Below are positions 56,421 through 64,000 of a stretch of DNA of 64,000 nucleotides, in pieces. The stretch is from Devosia nitrariae (GTDB lineage Bacteria > Pseudomonadota > Alphaproteobacteria > Rhizobiales > Devosiaceae). The position numbers and the translations under genes are program-made. The notes under the pieces were generated by a model. It saw only the letters and a program-made list of their open reading frames with translations, made no database searches and had not been told where the DNA came from. The stretch is taken from NCBI RefSeq assembly GCF_030160115.1, contig NZ_BSNS01000007.1:545501-609500 (forward strand), written 5' to 3'. Each line of letters begins with the position of its first letter. The first letter of the stretch is position 1.

Positions 56421-56888
56421 CTAACCCTCAGCCTCGAGCAGTCCCTCGACCGCCAGAAGCATTTTCATCCAACCCTGCTCGGTGCGCTCCAGATACTCTT
56501 CCCACTCGGCATTCATCTCGTGGTAGAGCGTGACCGTCGACCCTTGTCCGTCCGGCGCAGGCTCGATGATGATGGTGACGAGGGAGAGTTGGTCCTCCTC
56601 GCTCTCGTCGACGAACCAGGTATGCTGGATCTTGGTCGGCCGGTGGAGGACGAGGAATGTGCCCCAGTGCTTGGCCTCCTCCCCGTCGCGCATGTCCGAA
56701 TAAAAGAAACTCCCGCCCTCGCGCACGTCCATCTCGAAGCGCACGATCGGCCCCTTTAGCCCCGCCTGCACCATCCAGGCCTCCTGCCAGAGCCGGGCCT
56801 TCTCGGGGTCGGTCATCGCATCATAGACGCGCTCGGGGCTCGCACGGAAATGATGGGTGACCTTGGCTTCGATCTTCTCGCTCGTCAT
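56421..56888 (-). CDS. SRPBCC (AHSA1-type) protein, copy 1
   Basis: 155 aa. HHFRASPERVYDAMTDPEKAR opens the START-like fold, and KIQHTWFVDE and TLYHEM follow. These proteins bind hydrophobic ligands. The start overlaps copy 2's stop by 4 bp. Third gene of an ArsR-SRPBCC-SRPBCC set. Confidence 0.85.
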   Translation of the reverse strand: MTSEKIEAKVTHHFRASPERVYDAMTDPEKARLWQEAWMVQAGLKGPIVRFEMDVREGGSFFYSDMRDGEEAKHWGTFLVLHRPTKIQHTWFVDESEEDQLSLVTIIIEPAPDGQGSTVTLYHEMNAEWEEYLERTEQGWMKMLLAVEGLLEAEG

Positions 56889-57343
56889 TGCGGATCTCCT
56901 TGTACGGCTGCGGCCGGGATGACGGTATCAAGATGAGCGAGCATGTCGCGCCAGCCCTCGGCAAGCTGATCGCGGAGCTCGAGCTGATCATTGCCCACCT
57001 CAGAGACGAGATCGACGACGCATCCGTCTTCGGCTGGCGTGATGGTGACCTCGACGCGCACGGTAAAACGGGAATGTTCCGGTACGAAGACGGTCAGCAC
57101 CAGGCGGCGCGGCCGCTCGATGACCAGATAAGCGCCGCAATGGATCACATCTTTGCCGTCCCGCCGGTCGACAAGGATGTATTGCCCGTTCTCGCGGGCA
57201 TCGACATGCACCTGCGCAAGGCCTGCAGGGCTGGTGACGAACAGCCACCTGCCGATGAGGTTCGGGTCGATCCAGGCATCGAACCCCCGCCCGGCGCTGG
57301 CCCGGAAGCGATGGCTCGCGCGCGCCTGTGTGGTCTCATTCAT
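56885..57343 (-). CDS. SRPBCC (AHSA1-type) protein, copy 2
   Basis: 152 aa. SHRFRASAGRGFDAWIDPNL, then RPRRLVLTVFVPEHSRFTV and LRDQLAEGWRDMLAHLD are typical. It overlaps the ArsR gene end by 8 bp and copy 1 by 4 bp, so the three are co-translated. ArsR plus SRPBCC pairs are common and may respond to a stress ligand (inference). Confidence 0.85.
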   Translation of the reverse strand: MNETTQARASHRFRASAGRGFDAWIDPNLIGRWLFVTSPAGLAQVHVDARENGQYILVDRRDGKDVIHCGAYLVIERPRRLVLTVFVPEHSRFTVRVEVTITPAEDGCVVDLVSEVGNDQLELRDQLAEGWRDMLAHLDTVIPAAAVQGDPQ

Positions 57344-57686
57344 CCTCGCGCTCCTTTCCGCCCTCGGCTGTCAGCAGCGCATCGAGCGCCCTGAGCCGTC
57401 CGGTCCAATAGGTCTGCTGACTTTCGATCCATGCCTGCGCCGCGGTCAGCGGCTCCGGGCGGAACCTCAGGATGTGCTCGCGCCCCTCGCGGCGGCGCTC
57501 GACCAGTTCGGCCCGTTCCAGAAGCTTGATGTGCTTGGATACGGAATTGAGCGAGATGGCGAACGGGGCGGCAAGATCCGTCACCCGCGCCTCGCCCTCC
57601 GCCAGCCGCCTGAGGATCGCCCGCCGTGTGGGATCGGCAAGGGCAATGAGAGTGTGATCGAGTTGTGGATTTTCGATCGCGCGCAT
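57336..57686 (-). CDS. ArsR-family transcriptional regulator
   Basis: 116 aa winged helix. ALADPTRRAILRRLAEGEAR, FAISLNSVSKHIKLLERAEL (recognition helix) and a wing REGREHILR. ATG 57686 is preferred because AAAAGG lies six bases upstream; ATG 57692 is immediately after it. No cysteine metal motif is seen. It should control its own SRPBCC operon. Confidence 0.88.
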   Translation of the reverse strand: MRAIENPQLDHTLIALADPTRRAILRRLAEGEARVTDLAAPFAISLNSVSKHIKLLERAELVERRREGREHILRFRPEPLTAAQAWIESQQTYWTGRLRALDALLTAEGGKEREDE

Positions 57687-57780
57687 ATTCATCCTTTTGG
57701 ATGAATGATGAACCGCGATGCAACCTGAGTCAAGCGACCCGCCCTTGGGCGGGCAGCAAGACCGTCGGTCCTGCTGGAGA

Positions 57781-58968
57781 TCAGGCCGGGCTTTCCTGCG
57801 GCGAAGGCAAGGCGGACGACTGCGCGAGCCGTCCGGCGAGTGCGAAGCTGACAATCAGCACCGGCACCAGCGCAGCGAGCCCGGCGCGCATGTCGACGTA
57901 TTCGGCGACGAATCCGATGAGCGGTGGACCGACGAGGAACCCGACGAGCGCCACGAACGAGAGCACCGCCACATTGGCCGAGGCCGGGCGGTCGGCAAGG
58001 CTTGCCGCCGCCGTGACCGCCAGCGGGAACCCGACCGAAGCCCCGAGCCCAGCGATGGCGAAGCCGATAAGGGCGACGGGCATGGACGGCGACAGGAAGA
58101 GAACAGCGATGCCGGCAAGCGCAAGGGCACTTGCCGTGCGCGCCAGCGCCACCGCACCGAACCGGGCCTTGAGGCCGTCGCCCCCGAAGCGACCGGCAGC
58201 CACCATCAGCGCGAAGACCGTATAGCCGATGCCGGCCAATCCCTGCGCGTTGAACACGTCGCGCAGGAACACCGCCGACCAGTCGGCCATTGCTCCCTCG
58301 GTCATGGTGATGCCGAAGACGAAGAGGCAGATGCCGAGGAGCGGCCAGCCCGGCAGGCTCCATGATGAGCGCTTGACCGAGCGCTCGCCAACCGCGCCCT
58401 CAGGCCTCGCTTCAGCTGGATAGCGCGGCAGCGCAAGTCCTGCGGCAACACCGAGCGGAAGCGTGACCAAAGCCATGAGCAGCACAGCCCAGCGCGCCTC
58501 GAGCCCCGCGAGCGCTATGCCCGCCCCGATAAGGCTGCCCGCCATGATGCCGAGCGACCAGCAGCCATGGGCGGTGTTCATCAACAGCTTTCCCGTCGCC
58601 TTCTCCACCCGGTCCGCCTTGACGTTGAGGCCGAGCTCGAGGAACGAGATCGCCGAGCCCGTCAGCATCAGCGAGATGAAGAGCCACACGGCATCGCCCG
58701 TGAACGCCGGCAGGCTGACTGCCAGCGCATAATAGAAGAAGCCGAAAACGATGGCGTGACGTGCCCCGATCCGCCCGACAAGCGGTCCGGCGAAAGGCAG
58801 CGTCAGCAACGTGCCGACCGGCAGGCCGATGAGCGCTCCGGCAAGGCCGGCGGGACCCAACCCCAACGCCTCCTGGACGTCCGGAATGCGCGGCAGCCAG
58901 CTGCCAAAGGCCAGTGGCTGCAGGAAAAACACCAGCATGACGAGACGCTGGGAGGCGGAAGGCGCCAT
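57781..58968 (-). CDS. MFS transporter
   Basis: 395 aa, twelve helices. LVMLVFFLQPLAFGSWLPRI at the start, GRIGARHAIVFGFFYY as the MFS loop, and GFAIAGLGASVGFPLAVTAA near the C-terminus. The YbjJ/FucP-like branch is possible, substrate unknown. Its upstream 400 bp are shared with the sugar operon. Confidence 0.86.
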   Translation of the reverse strand: MAPSASQRLVMLVFFLQPLAFGSWLPRIPDVQEALGLGPAGLAGALIGLPVGTLLTLPFAGPLVGRIGARHAIVFGFFYYALAVSLPAFTGDAVWLFISLMLTGSAISFLELGLNVKADRVEKATGKLLMNTAHGCWSLGIMAGSLIGAGIALAGLEARWAVLLMALVTLPLGVAAGLALPRYPAEARPEGAVGERSVKRSSWSLPGWPLLGICLFVFGITMTEGAMADWSAVFLRDVFNAQGLAGIGYTVFALMVAAGRFGGDGLKARFGAVALARTASALALAGIAVLFLSPSMPVALIGFAIAGLGASVGFPLAVTAAASLADRPASANVAVLSFVALVGFLVGPPLIGFVAEYVDMRAGLAALVPVLIVSFALAGRLAQSSALPSPQESPA

Positions 58969-59370
58969 GGGAGTTGACCCTCTGGGTTGGGCGGGCGCGC
59001 GGCGTGGAGGGCGGGGGACCGCAGGGTTTGTATCGTCTGTGAATAAATGTTCAGGATTTACATTTCTGACAGCAGTGCCATGCGTTTATGTAAACGCCAG
59101 TTGCATACCAAAGTAAAGCCTGACCGGCTCGAACGCGTCATCGCGCCTTCTGAGCTACGTGCTTCAAAAGCGCGCAATTGGCCCAGAAATTGAGCGGCTT
59201 CAGCCCAATTTCCGATCACATGACCCGGCTTAGATTGGTATTGCCGAGGCCGCGATTTGCTGTTGACAGACGCCGCCAGACAATCCTAACCTTGAAAATC
59301 GTTTACACGATGCGAGGCCGTTTGTAGGGGACGGGTCGCATCGGTGGTGTCAGGGCACCGGAGGAAATTG
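58969..59370. other. divergent control region between MFS and sugar ABC operon
   Basis: About 400 bp, AT-richer than its surroundings and gene-free. It holds the near palindrome GCGTTTATGTAAACGC (59088-59103), AAATGT-N9-ACATTT (59045-59065), a TTGACA promoter and the operator-like ATCGTTTACACGAT. The GTTTA words suggest a LacI-type regulator; none is encoded in the window. Confidence 0.5.
59263..59311 (+). promoter_or_regulatory. promoter and operator of the sugar operon
   Basis: TTGACA (59263-59268), 18-bp spacer, TAACCT (59287-59292), then ATCGTTTACACGAT (59298-59311), which pairs ATCG with CGAT and overlaps the expected start. It lies 60 bp before the Gfo/Idh ATG, which has GGAGGAA. Confidence 0.55.
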
Positions 59371-60531
59371 ATGCGCGTCGGAATTGTCGGGCTCGGCTAC
59401 CGTCTCGGCTATCTTGCCCATGTCTTCAACCTGATGGTCAAGGACTTTGAGGTTGCCGGCTTCGTGGACCCGGCCCCGGCCGGGCGGGCGTATGCAGAGG
59501 ATCGCGGCGTCGACCTCGGCAATGCTTATGACACGCCAGAGGCGCTGCTCGAGGCCGAGGACATCGATCTCCTGATGATCGGCTCGCCCAACCACCTGCA
59601 TCTCGATCACATCAAGACCGGCCTTGCCTACGGCAAGAAGATCTTTTCCGAGAAACCGGTGGTCACCAGCATCGAGGAGACCATCGCGCTCGCCGAACTC
59701 ATCGGCCGGCACCCGGCCGACCAGATCATGGTCGGGCTGGTACTGCGCTATGCCCCGCTCTATGTGGACCTGAGGAAGGCCCAGGCGGAGGGGCTTTTGG
59801 GCGACATCGTCTCGATCGAGGCCAGCGAGCACATCCCGCCCTATCACGGCGCCTTCTTCCAGCGCGACTGGCGGCGCTACGAGAAGTATGCCGGCTCGTT
59901 CATGCTCGAGAAGTGCTGCCACGACCTCGACCTCTACAACGGCGTCATGGGCTGCCGGCCGGCCTTCGTTGCAAGCTTTGGCGGCCGCAAGGCCTTCGTC
60001 CCGAAGAACGCGCCCGAGAAAGCCGGCATCAACGACCTCGAGGTCTACCACCGCAAGCCCTCGGGCTGGCAGGGCAGCGACCGGGTATTCGACGGCGACG
60101 GCGACATCATCGACTTCCAGACCGCCATCGTCGAATACGAGAACGGCGCCGCGCTCACCTTCCACACCAACATGAACGTGCCCGACGACTTCCGGCGCTT
60201 TGCCGTGATGGGCGCCAAGGGTCAGGCGGAGGGCGATTTCATCCGCAACTTCTTTAGGGTTACCGACGCGCGCACCAGCAAGCGTCTCGTCGAGACCACC
60301 TATAAATCCTCCGATCTCTCCCAGCATTATGGCGCCGACGAGCAGATGGCCGCCGATATCGGCAAGCACATCGAGCGCGGCGCGCCGCTCCCCGTTTCGG
60401 TTGTCGACGCGCTGGAGGCCGGGCTCCTGGCGCTGGCCATGGACGAGGCCCGGCGCTTAAGGAGCGTCGTCGACATGGCGCCGATCTGGCAGCGGTTCGA
60501 CGCCGCCCTCGCCCGCTCCAAGGCCGCCTGA
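59371..60531 (+). CDS. Gfo/Idh/MocA-family oxidoreductase
   Basis: 386 aa sugar or polyol dehydrogenase. VGIVGLGYRLGYLAHVFN is the NAD site, then IGSPNHLHLDHIKTGLAYGK and the catalytic EKP in IFSEKPVVTS. KCCHDLDLYNGVMG holds the active-site His pair. ATG 59371 follows GGAGGAA. First gene of a CUT1 ABC operon, so it probably oxidises the imported sugar. Substrate not identifiable. Confidence 0.9.
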   Translation: MRVGIVGLGYRLGYLAHVFNLMVKDFEVAGFVDPAPAGRAYAEDRGVDLGNAYDTPEALLEAEDIDLLMIGSPNHLHLDHIKTGLAYGKKIFSEKPVVTSIEETIALAELIGRHPADQIMVGLVLRYAPLYVDLRKAQAEGLLGDIVSIEASEHIPPYHGAFFQRDWRRYEKYAGSFMLEKCCHDLDLYNGVMGCRPAFVASFGGRKAFVPKNAPEKAGINDLEVYHRKPSGWQGSDRVFDGDGDIIDFQTAIVEYENGAALTFHTNMNVPDDFRRFAVMGAKGQAEGDFIRNFFRVTDARTSKRLVETTYKSSDLSQHYGADEQMAADIGKHIERGAPLPVSVVDALEAGLLALAMDEARRLRSVVDMAPIWQRFDAALARSKAA

Positions 60532-60541
60532 GGAGACCGCC

Positions 60542-61429
60542 ATGACCAGGACGCAAAGTGCCACCCTCTTCGCCCTCGGTCTTCTGGCTCCGGCTACACT
60601 CTACATCATCGGCATCGTCGCCTATCCGCTGGTCGACACCATCATCCTCTCGTTCACCAATGCAGCGTTGCGCCCCACCTACGACTGGGTCGGCTGGGCC
60701 AACTACGAGCGCATTTTCGGGGCCGGCAACTTCAACGAAGTGATCGTTCGCACCTTCATCTGGACGTTCTTTTCGGTGGCGACCAAGATGGTCATCGGCA
60801 CCTGCGGCGCAGTGCTCCTCAATGCCACCATCCCCGGCCAGACGGTCTTCCGCATTCTGACCATGCCGCCATGGGTGGTGCCCATGGCCATCGGCATCTT
60901 CATGTGGGGTTGGATGTACAACGGCCAGTTCGGCATGATTTCCGGGCTCCTGCAGAACTTCGGCATTCTCAGCAAGCCTTTCCCGTTCCTTGCCTATGGC
61001 AACTCCGCCTTCTGGGCGACCATCGTCACGGACGTGTGGATCGGCGTGCCGATGGTGACGATCTATCTCCTGGCCGCCATCCAATCGATCCCCAAGGACC
61101 TCTATGAGGCCGCCTGGACCGACGGGGCCGGACGCTTTTACCGCTTCCGCCGCATCACCCTGCCACTGATGGTGCCGGCAATGCTGACCATGTCGCTGCT
61201 GTCGCTGATCGCAACCTTCAATTCCTTCGACATCATCTGGATCCTCACCCAGGGCGGTCCCTCGGGCTCGACCACCACCATGATCATCGACACCTACAAG
61301 ACCGCCATCGGCTCCTACAAATACGGCGAGGGTGCCGCCCGGGCGGTGGTGATCTGCATCTTCGTCTCGCTCTTCTGCATCGTCTACTTCCGCGCGGTGC
61401 GCCAGCTTTCCAAGGGAGCCGTGAGATGA
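60542..61429 (+). CDS. sugar ABC transporter permease 1 (CUT1)
   Basis: 295 aa, six helices. It starts with LFALGLLAPATLYIIGIVAY and carries the EAA loop YEAAWTDGAGRFYRFRRITL that docks the ATPase. Ten bp after the dehydrogenase. Its end overlaps the next gene by 4 bp. Confidence 0.92.
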   Translation: MTRTQSATLFALGLLAPATLYIIGIVAYPLVDTIILSFTNAALRPTYDWVGWANYERIFGAGNFNEVIVRTFIWTFFSVATKMVIGTCGAVLLNATIPGQTVFRILTMPPWVVPMAIGIFMWGWMYNGQFGMISGLLQNFGILSKPFPFLAYGNSAFWATIVTDVWIGVPMVTIYLLAAIQSIPKDLYEAAWTDGAGRFYRFRRITLPLMVPAMLTMSLLSLIATFNSFDIIWILTQGGPSGSTTTMIIDTYKTAIGSYKYGEGAARAVVICIFVSLFCIVYFRAVRQLSKGAVR

Positions 61430-62382
61430 GTCATCTTGCCCGCACCGCCGCGGCATCCGGAGCCATAGCCGAGGGTGCCGAGACTGAAACCACCGCAGCG
61501 CCGACCAAGGCAAGGGCGAAGCCGCGCGCCGACAAGGCGATGATCGACCGCTACCGCTGGTACGAGGTCGTCGCCCTCTATGCCGGCATCGCGGTCTTCC
61601 TCTTCTTCGTGCTCGCGCCCTTCATCGAGGGCTTCCTTGTCTCCTTAAAGCCTCTGAGCCAGCTGTTTTCCTCTCCTTACAGCTTCTTGCCCAAGAACGG
61701 CTCCTTCCAGGCCTATTTCGACATGTGGCGAAGCGTTCCCGCCCTTGGCATCCACATCTTCAATTCGATCTTCATCTCGAGCGTCGTCACCCTCATCGTC
61801 ATCGTCATTGTGGTGCCGGCCTCTTATGCCTTCGCCCGCTTCGAGTTCGCCGGATCAGGCCTGCTGCTCGGCGCGTTCCTGGCGGTTAACATGTTCTCGG
61901 GCGCCGTACTTTTGATCCCGCTCTTCCGCCTGATGCGGGCGGTCGGATTCCTCAATACCTATTGGGCGATGATCGTACCGGGCGCAGCCTTCCTCATCCC
62001 CTCCTCGATCTGGCTGCTGCGTACTTATCTCATGCGCATCCCGCGCGAGCTCGACGAGGCGGCCTGGGCAGACGGCGCCAGCCGCCTCTACACGCTGCGC
62101 CGCGTGATCCTGCCGCTGGCCATGCCCGGCATCGTGGTGATCTCGATCATGACCTTCATCGGCGCCTACGCCCAGCAGTTCATCTTCGCGCTGACCTTCA
62201 ACTCCAAGACCGAGTTCATGCCCCTGCCCGTCGGCCTCTTCGGCTTCTTCGGGCGCCAGGAAGTGCTCTGGAACGAGCTGATGGCGGCAAGCTTCGTCGG
62301 TATCCTGCCGGTCATGATCGTCATCGTGTTCCTGCAGCGCTATCTCGTCGCCGGCCTGACGGCCGGTGCCGTCAAGCAATGA
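61426..62382 (+). CDS. sugar ABC transporter permease 2 (CUT1)
   Basis: 318 aa. An unusual polar N-terminal extension of about 40 residues (Ala/Glu/Lys-rich, TAAPTKARAKPRADKAM) precedes six helices starting at VVALYAGIAVFLFFVLAPF. EAA loop DEAAWADGASRLYTLRRVIL. Partner of permease 1; 4-bp overlap. Confidence 0.92.
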   Translation: MSHLARTAAASGAIAEGAETETTAAPTKARAKPRADKAMIDRYRWYEVVALYAGIAVFLFFVLAPFIEGFLVSLKPLSQLFSSPYSFLPKNGSFQAYFDMWRSVPALGIHIFNSIFISSVVTLIVIVIVVPASYAFARFEFAGSGLLLGAFLAVNMFSGAVLLIPLFRLMRAVGFLNTYWAMIVPGAAFLIPSSIWLLRTYLMRIPRELDEAAWADGASRLYTLRRVILPLAMPGIVVISIMTFIGAYAQQFIFALTFNSKTEFMPLPVGLFGFFGRQEVLWNELMAASFVGILPVMIVIVFLQRYLVAGLTAGAVKQ

Positions 62383-62508
62383 ACCGTGTCGGGCGGCAAG
62401 AGGGAAACGTTGTCCGGCGCGGCAGAACAAAGGTTTGGACCGCAGTTCAGGATTGCGGTCCGGGGAGCGCACCCAGTCGGGGTTCGCAAATCAAGGGAGA
62501 CTAAAAAC

Positions 62509-63729
62509 GTGAAAAAAACGAGCAAAGTGCTTCTCGCCTCGCTTGTGGCGCTGGCCGGCACCACCGGCCTCACCACTGCCATCCAGGCCGAAGAGATCAG
62601 CTTCATCGTGTGCGGTGACGAGGTTCAACCAAGCTGGTCGGGATATTTCGAGGAGTGGAACGCGGCCAATCCGGATTGGCCGGTCGCTCCGGAAGTCGTG
62701 GGCTGGGGTCAATGCCAGGATAAGGTGACGACGCTTGCCGCCGCCGGCAGCCCGGTCGCTCTCGCCTATGTCGGCTCGCGTACTTTAAAGCAGCTCGCCC
62801 TCAACGACCTCATCGTCGAAATCCCGATGACCGAGGAAGAAAAGGCAAGCTACTACAACTACGTGCCCGAGACTGTGACCTTCGATGGCACCCAGTGGGG
62901 CATCCCGGTCGCCTTCTCGACCAAGGCGCTGTTCTGGAACAAGGACCTCTTCGAAGAAGCCGGCCTCGATCCCGAGGTCGCGCCCAAGACCTGGGAAGAA
63001 GAGATCGCTTTTGCCAAGCAGATCGAGGAGAACACCGACGCCGACGGCTTCGGTCTCGTCGCTAAGACCTTCGACAACACCATGCACCAGTTCCTGCACT
63101 GGGTGTACACCAACAACGGCCAGGTGATCGACGCCGAGGGCAACATCACCTTCAACTCGCCGCAGGTGCTGGCCGCCCTCGAGGCGCTGAAGGAAATCAC
63201 CGCCTACTCGGAAGAAGGCCCGACCGCTTACGAGCAGAACGAAGTACGCGCCATCTTCCTCGACGGCAAGCTCGGCATGGTGCAGGGCGCCATTTCGACG
63301 GGCAATCTTGCAACGGAAGCCGGCATCAACTGGGGCGTTGCTCCTCTCCCGCTTGGCCCCGACGCGCAAGGCCCGGGAACGCTGCTGATCACCGACTCGC
63401 TCGCCGTCTTCAAGGGCAGCGGCGTCGAGGAGAAGGCCATCGAACTCGCCAAGTTCATGACCACTCCCGAGCGGCAGTGGGCTTATGAGAAGGAAGCCGG
63501 CCTCACTCCGCTGCGCCCGCTGCCCGAGGTCGAGGAGATGGTCGCCGAGAATCCGACCTGGAAGCCGTTCATCGACGGCATCGAGTATGGTGGTCCCGAG
63601 CCGCTGTTCACCGACTACCAGGGCCTGCAGAACGTGATGATCGAGCTGGTCCAGTCGGTGGTGACCGGCCAGGCCGAACCCGCCGCCGCCCTCGAAAGGG
63701 CTGCGTCCGAGCTCGAGCAGTACAAGTAA
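62509..63729 (+). CDS. extracellular sugar-binding protein (CUT1)
   Basis: 406 aa from GTG 62509, which follows AAGGGAGA and opens a signal peptide (SKVLLASLVALAGTTGLTTA, cleaved near IQA-EE). STKALFWNKDLFEEAGLD and FLDGKLGMVQGAI are family features. A longer reading from 62386 has no signal character. Captures the substrate in the periplasm for the two permeases. Confidence 0.9.
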   Translation: MKKTSKVLLASLVALAGTTGLTTAIQAEEISFIVCGDEVQPSWSGYFEEWNAANPDWPVAPEVVGWGQCQDKVTTLAAAGSPVALAYVGSRTLKQLALNDLIVEIPMTEEEKASYYNYVPETVTFDGTQWGIPVAFSTKALFWNKDLFEEAGLDPEVAPKTWEEEIAFAKQIEENTDADGFGLVAKTFDNTMHQFLHWVYTNNGQVIDAEGNITFNSPQVLAALEALKEITAYSEEGPTAYEQNEVRAIFLDGKLGMVQGAISTGNLATEAGINWGVAPLPLGPDAQGPGTLLITDSLAVFKGSGVEEKAIELAKFMTTPERQWAYEKEAGLTPLRPLPEVEEMVAENPTWKPFIDGIEYGGPEPLFTDYQGLQNVMIELVQSVVTGQAEPAAALERAASELEQYK

Positions 63730-63799
63730 GCCCAACCGAACCGCGCCGTCGCCCTGAAGAGTCGGGCGGCGGCGCCTGCAACCCGATCCGGAGGTCACC

Positions 63800-64000
63800 T
63801 TGGCCAGCGCCCTAACCCTTGCCAATGTCAGGAAGTCGTTCGTCAACGCCGAGATCATCAAGGGCGTCAATCTCGACGTCGCGCAGGGCGAGTTCATCGT
63901 CTTCGTTGGACCCTCTGGCTGCGGGAAATCGACGCTCCTGCGCATGATTGCCGGCCTCGAGGAAGTCACCTCCGGCGACATCGTCATCGCTGGCAACCGC
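63800..64000 (+). CDS. sugar ABC transporter ATP-binding protein, 3' end cut by window
   Basis: 67 codons present. Walker [21 protein letters not shown] and the preceding [13 protein letters not shown] are of the UgpC/MsmK type. TTG 63800 lies four bases after GGAGGT, so TTG is the likely start. The stop is beyond the window. Confidence 0.92.
   Translation, partial: MASALTLANVRKSFVNAEIIKGVNLDVAQGEFIVFVGPSGCGKSTLLRMIAGLEEVTSGDIVIAGNR

Overview
The window is GC-rich, densely packed chromosomal DNA of an alphaproteobacterium, most likely of the order Hyphomicrobiales (Rhizobiales) and possibly Devosiaceae. The order is suggested by the core gene order (proA-nadD-rsfS-rlmH-envC-ctpA-deacetylase-rppH; atpHAGDC; sdhCDAB; mdh-sucCD-sucAB-lpd), by the short alphaproteobacterial argC type, and by dispersed palindromic elements bounded by TAGAGC/GCTCTA; the family is only a guess. 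No tRNA, rRNA, CRISPR array, phage or complete insertion sequence was seen.

Layout. 1-8265 (+): end of proA, NAD synthesis (nadD), ribosome factors (rsfS, rlmH), cell-wall hydrolase control (envC-like, ctpA, divergent polysaccharide deacetylase), RNA 5'-end processing (rppH) and an Asp/Glu racemase. 8300-13363 (-): the F1 ATP synthase operon. 13580-14119 (-): a BrnT/BrnA toxin-antitoxin locus whose toxin seems frameshifted at its start. 14179-17380: priA and xerC, divergent. 17632-20361 (+): an EamA transporter and a secreted protein of eight near-identical Cys/Asp-rich repeats. 20415-32141 (-): map, lpdA, sucB, sucA, sucD, sucC and mdh, with small secreted or cupin genes inserted. 32248-40590 (-): zapE, an AprI/Inh-type lipoprotein, a methyltransferase and sdhCDAB, where three small genes separate sdhA from sdhB. 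40767-45422: nudix, MarR/VOC pair, carbonic anhydrase and three EF-hand genes. 45420-50161: yciI-like, asd, a BaiN-type flavoprotein, a glyoxalase-like gene and two PagL-like outer-membrane genes with repeat elements. 50377-58968: a flavin monooxygenase, leuB, two GNATs, RidA, leuD, argC, a small kinase, ArsR-SRPBCC-SRPBCC and an MFS carrier. 59371-64000 (+): a CUT1 sugar ABC operon led by a Gfo/Idh dehydrogenase, cut by the window end.

How it fits together. Most of the window is central metabolism: TCA cycle (mdh, sucABCD, lpdA, sdhABCD) feeding electrons to respiration and the ATP synthase, and amino-acid synthesis (proA, asd, leuB, leuD, argC). The unusual material is (i) the eight-repeat secreted protein, (ii) small cysteine-containing secreted proteins embedded in the suc and sdh operons, (iii) a triplet of secreted EF-hand proteins, (iv) intergenic TAGAGC-ended repeats whose ends supply the stop codons of four genes, and (v) two genes with apparent single-base frameshifts just after the start codon, which may be real or assembly errors.
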